This document shows, one piece after another, positions 12,985 to 21,617 of a stretch of DNA of 64,000 nucleotides. The stretch spans positions 1,178,001 to 1,242,000 of the forward strand of contig JAVTVJ010000464.1 of NCBI GenBank assembly GCA_034509425.1. The letters run 5' to 3'. The position numbers and the translations under genes are program-made. Source of the DNA: Eopsaltria australis (lineage: Eukaryota > Chordata > Aves > Passeriformes > Petroicidae). The first letter of the stretch is position 1, and the number at the start of each line of letters is the position of its first letter. Under the pieces are notes generated by a model. That model saw only the letters and a program-made list of their open reading frames with translations. It did no database searches and was not told the DNA's origin.

Positions 12985-13090
12985 CTGCGCCGTCACCATG
13001 GAGCCGCTCGGCCGCTCCTCCCGCGGCCCCGGAAGCGGCGCGGCCGCTCCGCCCGCCCGTGACGCGCTTCCCTGGCAACGGGCGCGCCCG
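12985..13090 (-). promoter_or_regulatory. KIF3B: KIF3B noncoding exon 1 and CpG-island promoter with RFX-like X-box
   Basis: A strong donor (GCGCAG followed by GTGAGTCC on the minus strand, junction at 12985/12984) within a CpG island marks the 3' edge of the first, noncoding KIF3B exon. Its acceptor partner is at 9733/9734. Just upstream on the minus strand, 13079-13067 reads GTTGCCAGGGAAG, a good left half-site and an imperfect right half-site of the RFX X-box found in ciliary gene promoters; an ETS-like CCGGAAG lies at 13029-13035. The 5' boundary of the exon is not determinable from sequence. Confidence 0.6.
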
Positions 13091-13235
13091 CCCCGCGCCG
13101 CCGCTGCCGCCCGCAGCCCGGACAAAGGGGCCCCGCACCGGCCCCGCCGTGCGCGTCCCGCACGCCGCCGAACCCCAAAGTGCCGCGTTCTGCCCCACCC
13201 GGGCGGGTCCCGCCGCTCCGCCGCGCCCAGGCTGC

Positions 13236-13392
13236 GGCCTTTCAAATCCTCCAAAGCTCGGGAATATTTCCAAGGAGAAAAAGAGCATCATTAACAAACG
13301 GCATTTAAGAGTTAAACCCCCTTAAATCAGAGCTGGCTCGACCGCAACAGTGCAGTGGAGGCTGCAGCTCTGGTAGCAGAGACTCCTGCAAT
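13236..13392. repeat. Local duplicated segment, copy A
   Basis: This ~150-bp segment is an imperfect direct repeat of 13771-13915. Shared blocks in the same order include CCTTT..A(T)TCCT.CAAAGCTC, ATTTC(C)AAGGAG, GCATTTAAGAGTTAA versus ACATTTGGAGTTAA, GCAGTGCA.TGGAGGC, and GCAGCTCTGGTA.CA.AGACTC. Copy A lies between the POFUT1 polyadenylation signal and the KIF3B promoter. It could be a local tandem-type duplication or two copies of an uncatalogued dispersed repeat. Confidence 0.75.
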
Positions 13393-13419
13393 GGAGGAAA
13401 GAATGCTGGTGCACTACGA

Positions 13420-15041
13420 GTGAATACAAAATCAAGTTTTTATTAGTACAAAAAATATCTTTTTTTAAAAAAAAAAAAAACGCACCCTAACATTTTGCTT
13501 TAATACTTTGTCTTCCCAACAGTGTGGGAAAAAGCTTCCCCTGCTGCACAGCAAGGCAAGGCAGCCCCAAAGGCATCACCCAAGATCAGTAAACTGTATG
13601 ACACGAGGTTCAAAGTCTTCAAAAGCCCAGCTCCCAAAAGTGCCAAATCTGATGATTTTCTCCCAGATCCCATGATTTTTGAAGCCAGCCCTGAGGAAAC
13701 AAGAGATGAGTTTTTGCTACCCTGACACCTGGGGGACCTTCTCATTTAGCCTTCTTTTGCTCACTCCCCTGAGCCTTTGAATTCCTTCAAAGCTCATAAA
13801 CATTTCAAGGAGGGAAAGACCGCCATAAAAAGACATTTGGAGTTAACCACTCAGCCTGGCCTGGACTGCAGCAGTGCACTGGAGGCAGCAGCTCTGGTAC
13901 CACAGACTCACCCAAGTGGCATTTTTGAAAAATGAACCGTTCTGTACTCAGTCTTTGGACCAGAAAATGAAGTCACAGAAGCACCAAAAGGCCTTGGTCA
14001 AGTTGAGTCTCACCATGTTGGGATTATCAGTGTTACCAGCATCAAACCGTACCAGGCCAAACAGAGGGGTTTCAGCTGTTGCTTCTCCATCAATGAATAA
14101 TTTTCCAGAGTTATCTCCATGGGGAACTGCCCCAGACAAGAGTAATGCTCTCCAAGGGGTTCTATTATAAAGTACAAAAACAAAACAATACCATAGACCC
14201 AGGTATGACATACCCAACCCCACTACTGCTATTTTAATAACCTTGGTTCAAAGTTTCTCTTCTACCATAGACCTCACTGACATAAACAGCTACAAAGCTA
14301 CAAGCTCTCAATCTCTAGTTCTGGACTGGCTGTGACAGATCTCCTCCCATGTTCCTGCACACACCTTTCCCCAGGCTGATGCAGAGAGGCTGAACAGGCA
14401 GCTGCCCTGTCACACCTTGTCCCACTGCACTCCTCCAGCACCACCAAAGAGCTCCAGGGCCCCACAGCACTGGGTATGGAATCTCTTTGGACAGAAGAAG
14501 GGACACTGAGGCACTGTGGTGACACAGGTCTGGTAAGACAACAGTGGTCCTTGATAAAACCCAGAGCTTTTTCAGTCCTGAGCTTCATCTTGCATGCCCT
14601 TTCCAGGGAACCTGATATGTCTGACAGAAGTTTTACACTCAAAAAGAACCAATTATGGTCAGTTTTGGACACAAAGCTTCAAAACATCTCCAGGTGAGAG
14701 TTAAGAATTAACAGAGAAAAAGAAGAGGAGGAAATCTGAGCAGCTGCTTCATCATGATTGCTGGTGAATCCCAAGTAGTGAGAATGGAGAGCTATAAAAG
14801 CTACATCTTAAAAAATTATATATAGTTCATAGTTTCCTGTAAACTACATGATTCAAAATTTCTATCTGAGCTCACACTGGAAACACAGGAGAGGTCAGAC
14901 AGAACAGTCGGGAAGGGACTGTGAGGAGCATTGGAGGGCAGGAGCTCTCCCACAGCCCAGAAATGACTGCCCATAGGGAATGCTGCAGCACCAAGGACCC
15001 AGCCCAGAGCCCTGGAACCACAGAGCCTCTTCCTCCTTTGG
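13420..15041 (-). other. POFUT1: POFUT1 3' untranslated region
   Basis: The region runs from the POFUT1 stop (15042-15044) to a canonical AATAAA on the minus strand at 13439-13444, with cleavage expected near 13420. It contains copy B of the local duplication. No other feature is evident. A plus-strand open frame at 13522-13725 falls inside it and has no family resemblance. Confidence 0.65.
13771..13915. repeat. Local duplicated segment, copy B
   Basis: This is the partner of 13236-13392 in the same orientation, offset by about 530 bp, and lies inside the POFUT1 3'UTR. Similarity by eye is roughly 70-75 percent with small indels, indicating an old event. Confidence 0.75.
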
Positions 15042-18000
15042 TCAGAACTCGTCCCTCAGCCTTGGTGGGTGGTCCATGCCAAAAAACGAGGAGGGTTTCC
15101 CGTGGACGTCGCGCTCTCTTTTCACAAAGGCAGTGAAGGAGGAGACACAGTTCCCAATGAAGTGGTCGGACTGGCCAAGGATGTAGAGATCAATCTGAGG
15201 CACTTCTGGCTGCAAGCTGACAACCTTGAGCTGCAGAGGAATGAGGAGTGCAGATGAATCCACTCAGCTACTATCATGATCCAATGTTTTGCCGTAACAT
15301 TAGAAATGGAATACACAACAGAAAGAGAGTGAGTTTTGTCTTTCTCTGCCCTATAACTCATTTATGATTAGATTAGATGTCAGAGCATTTCTGAAAATCA
15401 CTTAGGTTTATTTAATTTAAACCCTTTGCATGGAAATATTTACTATCATGCCAGATAATGCTCTTCAACCTCCCGGAAAAAAAGGAGTTTTACAGGATAA
15501 TTTTCATTGCTATGAGTCAAATTCACTTTGAGTGCCAATATTTTTGGCTGTGAATAACCTATTCCACAACTGCCTGCCTGCTGTCCGTGACAGCCTTGGG
15601 CCAGAGTCCAAGGGAGGCTTTTATCCAAGCACTCCTGCCAGAAGAAATTTCTGGGAGACTTACCTTTTCCTGGAAGAACTGCTGTATTTCTGTTGTGTAG
15701 GGCTCAGAATCGGTAGCAATATAAACAGATTTAGCTTCAATCTTTGCCACCCAGAGCTTGAGAGCCCGTTTGATCTCCCTGAGGTCTGGCAGGCACATGT
15801 CCATGGTGAGAGGCACCGCAGAGCTCCGGTCGTAGCCCACACACTGTGGTGAAGCCATGAAGTGGGGCCCAGCTGTCCCATCCTTTAACATGTTGCAGGC
15901 ATTTTTCTGTTGGAAGAGGAAAAGAGAATCACAGAATCATCAAACCTGAAGACCTCTGAGATCATCAAGTCCAAACTTTGAACAGATACCCCATGCCCAT
16001 TAAACCTCGTCAGAAAGCGCCACATCTACTTGTGCTCTGGACACTTCCAGGAATGGCAATTCTACCACGGCCCTGGGCAGGCTGGGCCAGTGCTCAATCA
16101 CTCTTTCAGTCAAGAACTTTTCCCTAATACCCAATCTGAACCTCCTCTGGTGCAACCTGAGCCCATTTCCCTTTATCCTGTCACTGGGAGAAGAGGCTGG
16201 ACCCCACCTGTGGCTGGACCACAACCTTTTTTCATTTTCAAAGTGCCACACTGGAGTGAGAGAACAGCACCACATTCCCCCACCTCTGCCTGTCTGAAAG
16301 AACCCCAGCAGCACTGCTAACACACAGGGAGCTCCTGGATGCCAGCAGGGATCGGGTGGCTGTCCCAGCACAGCTCCTTTTCGAGCAGCTTTGCCCACAC
16401 CCCAGCTGTCCCCAGCCTGGAGCCGCTGCCGTACCCAGTCCGAGCCGATCCTCAGGTGGATGCCGACGTAGGGCCGGAGCAGCAGGGACTGGATGTAGGC
16501 TTCTCCCTTCTTCACCAGGGCATCCGACCACTCCATGTACTTCTGCAGGGGCCGGTGCTCCTCCAGGACAGGAAACTGGGCTGGAGCTCCAGGTAAGGCG
16601 AGAACAGGGTGCTCAGAGGGTGGAAACCTATGGGAAACCAAACCCCAGCAGTGTGAGACAGGACCTAACCTGCATGAAGGCTGCTGTGAAGGTTAGAGTA
16701 GAAATCAGGGACACCCTAAAATATGCAGCATTTATTGCTTCAAATGTAAATAATTTTAGCTGTTTTGCCATCTGAACTAAAGAAAATCTCAGGAACTGTA
16801 TTTTACCTCAGACCTTTTATCTGATAGACAATAAGAGAAGAACCTCAAATATGCAGTGAGGAGCTACCTAGCAGTGGGATGTCACATTTTCACCCCAGAC
16901 TAGAGCAATTCTGTCACCCAAACTTACTGATAACCAGAAAAGTCACTCATAGCTCTGAAAACGAGAGGTGAGCAGCAAAATACAGTTCATAATCACCAAC
17001 TGGGAACCAAATTCTTTTGGACAATAATTACATATTTAATCAATAAATACAGTAATTAAATATTCGTGGCTCAGAAGCCAATCAGCCTAACAGAGTTCAT
17101 ACCTAAAATAATGCCCACAGGAAGTGCTCAGCAAATATTTAATGGAAAAAGCATTAATATTTTAAATTGTATTACTAACCACTTCAATCTCTCCCCCAAA
17201 ATCTAAAGTCCCAATGCACAGTCACAGCTGCTTTCATGAGTGACTCTAAATGCCCACTGTGACCTGCCAGCACTTTTCCATCTTCTTGCTACCTTTGGAT
17301 CCAATGGTCCTTGTATGCAGGACTGAAGGAAATTCCCTTGAAGAGCTCAGACTTATCAAAATCCACCTGGAACTGATCCCAGAAGGGACCAAACGGATTT
17401 CCATCCTGCAAAGAAAAGACAAGTGCTCGTTCAGTGCATACACAGAGCCTGAAAGATGGATCTAGCAAGATCCTGGGGTGCAAAGCAGGAGTCTGTTCCC
17501 AAAGGGAGGCAGTTGGAATATGATGCCTTTTTCTGGTCTTAGGAAATAAAGGCTCAGACAGGGTTAGAGGGTTGGGGGTCGTTTCCCTCGGTATTTTAAT
17601 AGGATCCCATTCCATGGCTTCTGCCGTCCAGGTAGAACGCGTCGCCAAAGCCCCGTCACCCCAGTCGAGTGTACAATTAAAGACTCTACTCATTAGCAGA
17701 TCTACCAGGAGGGCCCAATAAGGGCCTGGGTGGGCTAACTTCTAGTTTATAAAATCTGTCCTCCTAGGAGACCTTGAGGGCTCACAAAAACAGGGTGTTT
17801 GGTCTCTAACTCTACATGGTTTCAGGGGTGCTTGGTCTCCCTGCCCTATAAACACCATGAAACCAGGCTGAACTATCACCTAAAGCATCACAAGTGTGCA
17901 TGCTGATACTTGTGAATATAGGGAACAGTGTAAGAAATATTCAGGAGAAAAGCAGAAAAATCCTTCAGGCATCAAATACAACAGCCTGTTCGACAGCTAC

Positions 18001-19309
18001 ACAGGAAGGAGGCAGAGAAATACACTAAGGGAAGTTCACTGAGGAAGCTGCAAAGGTTGTCTTAAAGAACAAGGACAGCACAGGTTCCAAACTTTTACTT
18101 AAGACAGGTTGCTTTAACACCAGGTGGAAAACTACCCCAGCTAGAAAACAGGGAGCAAGAGATAAGCTACAGTCACAATCAAATCTGAAGTGATAAAATC
18201 GACTTGCACAGACTGTATTCCCGACCCCCAAGCACTTTAGACAGAGAAAACCGATGAAGGCACAGCACGGCATTCCACAAGCGGTGACACCAACGCCACG
18301 CAGACCGATTTGCGGTGGGCAACTCCTAAATTTGCAAACCAGTAGCGACCCGAACGAGTCAGTCACAGCCTTAGGAAAGAAGCCGTGCCCGCGGGGCTCA
18401 GGATGAGCTCACCTTCATGGGACACGTGCTTTTGTCGGCGCTCCTCTGGGCAGCAGCCTCGAAGCAATAAGCGACCCTCCTGCCGGGCGGCCAGTGCCGG
18501 GGCGCCAGCTGCTCCATGAACTGCTCCAGGCTGATCACGCGGTGGTAGCGCCGCAGCGGCTCCAGCCTGAAGTGCTCCGAGTAGGGGACGTGCAGCTGCG
18601 GGGACACAGAGCCCGTGAGCCGGGGGTGCGCTCAGCTCGTCCCCGCAGAGCTGCCAGCCCCGCCCGCCGCCCCCCGCTCCCCCCGGGGCTCACGTTGGTG
18701 TAGGGCGGGCGGTGGTGCCGGTACTCGATCCAGGGCGGCACGGCCAGGGTCCGGTTGAGGGCGCGGGCGAAGGCCAGGGCTCCCAGGAAGTGCTCGGCTT
18801 GGTTCCCGAAGCGGCCTGCGAGAGACGGGGCTCAGGCGGGGATGCACCGGGCACGGACCGGGGCATGCAGCGGGGGATGGACCGGGGGATGCACCGGGCA
18901 CGGACCGGGGCATGCAGCGGGGGATGAACCGGGGGATGCACCGGGCACGGGCCGGGGCATGCAGCGGGGGACGGACCGGGGGATGCACCGGGCACGGGCC
19001 GGGGCATGCAGCGGGGGATGGACCGGGGGATGCACCGGGAACGGACTGGGGTATGCAGCGGGGGATGGACCGCGGACCGCGCCGATCCCGTGTCGGGGCA
19101 TGAAAAGGGGGCTGCAGCGGCGGGGGATGCAACCGGGAGATGCAACCGGGAGATGCACAGGGGGCCCGCACCGGGAGAGCCTCACCCATGCAGGGACAGT
19201 AGAGCAGATAACCGGCCTCGTCCCAGGCGGGCGCCGCGCCGCCTCCCGCCGCCATGGCCGGGAGGAGCAGGAGGAGGGCGAGCAGCAGCGGGAGCGGCGG
19301 CGCGACCAT
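15042..19309 (-). CDS. POFUT1: GDP-fucose protein O-fucosyltransferase 1
   Basis: Seven coding exons on the minus strand: 19309-19186, 18815-18694, 18595-18413, 17405-17293, 16627-16435, 15906-15664, 15230-15042. The product is 388 residues, the same length as human POFUT1. The enzyme transfers fucose from GDP-fucose to Ser/Thr of EGF repeats (Notch and ligands) in the ER. An N-terminal leucine-rich signal peptide covers about residues 1-22; CMGRFGNQ (GDP-fucose site) lies at ~40-47; the catalytic-region HLRIGSDW carries Arg240; the protein ends in RDEF, a KDEL-like ER-retention tail. The sequon NRT at 62-64 is kept, but residue 160 is Asp where the human protein, as I recall, has the second glycosylated Asn. 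The start chosen is the ATG directly before the signal peptide; an in-frame ATG twelve codons upstream (19345) is an alternative. The gene shares a promoter region with PLAGL2. Confidence 0.97.
15928..16215 (-). mobile_element. CR1 LINE fragment
   Basis: On the minus strand this is a CR1 3' region. The 3' terminus lies at 15928-15945 (complement of AGAATCACAGAATCAT), and the typical block around the complement of ACTTCCAGGAATGGCAATTCTACCAC follows. It lies in POFUT1 intron 5 (15907-16434), in the same orientation as the gene. The left boundary is clear; the right boundary is approximate. Confidence 0.88.
17440..17840. repeat. Possible degenerate LTR-like or unknown repeat in POFUT1 intron 3
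   Basis: Within the AT-neutral intron (17406-18412) there is a sharply bounded patch with clustered CpGs at ~17590-17665, a TATAAA-like box at ~17748, possible poly(A) signals (AATAAA at ~17545, ATTAAA at ~17674), and two related sub-repeats (GTGTTTGGTCTCT and GTGCTTGGTCTCC). This mix resembles a solo LTR, but I cannot identify terminal TG...CA ends, a target-site duplication or a family. No coding capacity is claimed. Confidence 0.25.
18842..19072. repeat. 47-bp minisatellite, about five copies
   Basis: A tandem array with an exact 47-bp period; unit starts (ATGCACCGGG) lie at 18842, 18889, 18936, 18983 and 19030. Copies differ by only a few substitutions, and the last is degenerate. Short derived units (GATGCAACCGGGA) continue to ~19155. 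The array lies in POFUT1 intron 1 (18816-19185). Because 47 is not a multiple of three and the unit lacks stops, it creates long spurious open frames on both strands. Confidence 0.95.
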
Positions 19310-19476
19310 GGCGGCTCGGCGGCGGCCAGAGCCCGCCGCCACCATCCCGTCATGCCCCGCGGCGCGCCGCTCCTGCGGCCACCACCGAGGCGTGACGTCA
19401 CTCCCACAAGGCCCCGCGCAATGGCGCCGCCGGGGCCGGGACCGGAGCCGCGCTTGGCGGGGCCCGGGGGAACGGG
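19310..19476. promoter_or_regulatory. Bidirectional POFUT1/PLAGL2 promoter with palindromic CRE
   Basis: This CpG-rich interval lies between the POFUT1 start codon (minus) and a GTGAGC donor at 19477 that fits the end of a noncoding PLAGL2 exon 1 (plus). It contains the full palindrome GTGACGTCAC at 19393-19402, a CREB/ATF site. A GAG-repeat tract follows at ~19585-19606. Head-to-head arrangement of POFUT1 and PLAGL2 matches the human locus. Exact transcription start sites are not visible. Confidence 0.65.
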
Positions 19477-21617
19477 GTGAGCGCGGGGGGGCGAGCGAGG
19501 GGGGCGGCACCGCAGCGAGGGGCGGTGGCACGGCCGTACCCTCCCCTCGGTGGCGGGGTCCCCTCAGGGGACAGGGGGGCGTGTGAGGAGGAGGAGGAGG
19601 AGGAGGATGCGGGGCGGAGGGGGGGGCGTAGGCCGGGCCCGCCTCCCTCCCCTCAGGGCTGCGGGGCGGGGGTGGGATGTGTGATCCCGCTCCACCGGGG
19701 CCGCGTTATCCACGGTGCGCTCCCGGGGGTGGGGGTCTCCCGGTTGGCTACCGAGGCAAACGGTGGAGGTGCCGGAGGGAGGAGCGACTCGCCCGCGGCC
19801 ACCCCCCGGCACCTCCGCCGTTTGCGAGGCTGTTGCAACAGCACCTCTGAATTCCCTAAAATTCCAGTGTGATCGTCTATGCACCTGACTGTTAAAGACA
19901 CCAAAATTCAAACTCTTGTCTTCTTGCAGGTAGCTCTGAAGCTGGCCCAGATGGCCGGGCTTTTTCGGAGGGAAAGGAGCAGTTCCCTGGTGAAAGTGGC
20001 GGAGACTCTCGGGACACCTGCACAGCTCTGCAGCAAGAGGTAGAGAACACTCATCTTTTCTGGACATATTTCGTAGAGAGGTGAAATATCCATGCTTTTA
20101 GCACCCAGAAAGACAGACTGCTCTGAACCACAGGCCTCCTGCACCCTGAGGGGTCAGAGCAGCTGTCACATCACGCTGGTTTGTCCCAAAGTGGCACCTC
20201 AGCAGTTCTGCTCCTTTATTGTTCTGCTCTCACCACGTAGATTCAGCCTGCACAAAACCAAGTTTTGTTCTTAGCGGGCATTCCCAAAGCTCACAGTGAC
20301 ATGTTTTCTTGGAGTCATCCTGTTTCCCAGTGTTTTCCACCCTGAGGGAGCCATCCCTGGTGTTGGGGGTGATGGTGCAGTCACAGCCATTGTTGTTTCA
20401 GCTCCTCATAACGTTCCTTGAGCACTTTCTAGCCGGGGGTTGGTTTTGTTCCCTCGCAGTTGCACATCCTGCCCACAACTCGCACTCATGTTGATGTGTA
20501 GCAGGAAGTTCCTCCTCTGAAGCAATCATGGAGTGAGAAAGAGCTTGAGGGTTTGGTGCTATTTTAAGAAGAGTTTCTCAGGCAGCCAAATTGAGTGGTT
20601 TTATTTCAGCTGACCGTTTACCAGTCGAGCTGGCGGTAGAACCCTGTAAGAACGTTTTACTTCACCAACACACAACTCAAGAACAACCTGCTAAGAGAGG
20701 TTAATGTAGAACCTCGTCAACATGAAAGCCAGAAGAGCTTACAGGAGGTGTATTTTGTTGAACAGGAAACAGTTTGGGCTTCCATTATTAATGGATGAGT
20801 GTGTCAAAGGAAAAAAAAAAAAAAAAAAAGAGTTAAAAATTGCTCATTACAGTAGAAAACTTGCTAATCCAGAGAGGCAGAATCTGCCTCACAATCGAAA
20901 AGTGAAAATACAATGAGTAATCCCACCCTGAAGAGAAGCAGCATCCGTTGCCTTCCAGAAAAAGGCGTGAGGTTGATGATAATTGTGAGTTTTCTTCCTC
21001 AGCCCTGCTCAGCCACATGTAGGGGTTCAGATTGGTTTGCTTTGGAGATGGTCTTGCCCAGTGCACCAGGTTGGTAGCAGAAAGGATGGGAAAAGAAAAT
21101 ACAAGAGAACCTTGGTTTCTCTGAGAATCTTTGGGAGGGAATTCCATGTAAGCAAAGACCAAGAGCAAGTGAGAATTCGAAAAAACGGGATGAGAAGTGA
21201 TCTGCAAAACACACAGGGAAAGGTATTCAGAGCTATAAATAGACACCTTTCTATGATATTTCAGGAGAAAATACATCCAACAGGTAACACTGGCTCTTAA
21301 TAGTTGCAAAAAATGCAATTCAGAAAAAGTTTAATTTTATTCAGGTAATCGGTTTAGGGGGAAAAGACAGAAAAATACTGGTGGTTGGAGTTGGAGACTG
21401 GAGTTGCCCATGTCTGGGACACATGTTCATTGTGTGCATGGGTGGAAGATGCAGTGCCTTAACACCAGCCTTCTGTGATTTCAGATGAAGAAGTTTTGCT
21501 AATAAAGCAGTTTGGTCACAGGGGGCTCCAACAGGAAACTGCACCGGGACAACATCGCAGCGAGACGCCCACAGGCTCGAGTTCTGCTTGACATGGCCGT
21601 GTTCTACTAGACCTGCC
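19477..21617 (+). other. PLAGL2: PLAGL2 5' intron(s) and 5'UTR
   Basis: The first intron starts at the GTGAGC donor at 19477, and the exon carrying the start codon begins after TTTCAG at ~21485, giving a 133-base leader before the ATG. A possible extra noncoding exon lies at 19930-20039, bounded by CTTGCAG and a GTAGAG donor. The human gene, as I recall, has just one noncoding exon, so this is only a candidate. A 19-base poly(A) tract lies at 20811-20829. Nothing else recognised. Confidence 0.45.
20811..20829 (+). repeat. Poly(A) tract
   Basis: Nineteen consecutive A residues in the PLAGL2 5' intron. No upstream retroposon body is recognisable, so it is annotated only as a homopolymer. Confidence 0.9.

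Noticed and set aside
12354..13325. Long open frames on both strands in 12.35-13.33 kb
   Set aside because: Composition-driven frames in the KIF3B CpG island: Pro/Arg/Ala/Gly-rich, no domain, no conserved splice partners.
13522..13725. 67-codon plus-strand frame with Lys/Ser/Pro-rich sequence
   Set aside because: It lies antisense in the POFUT1 3'UTR, matches no family I recognise and has no splice context; retained only as a note.
18632..19586. Several long, repetitive open frames on both strands
   Set aside because: They are by-products of the 47-bp minisatellite and the GC-rich promoter; only 19186-19309 (POFUT1 exon 1) and 18694-18815 (exon 2) are coding.
21588..21617. N-terminal extension of PLAGL2
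   Set aside because: The upstream in-frame codon at 21588 is TTG, and the human protein begins at the position of the ATG at 21618.
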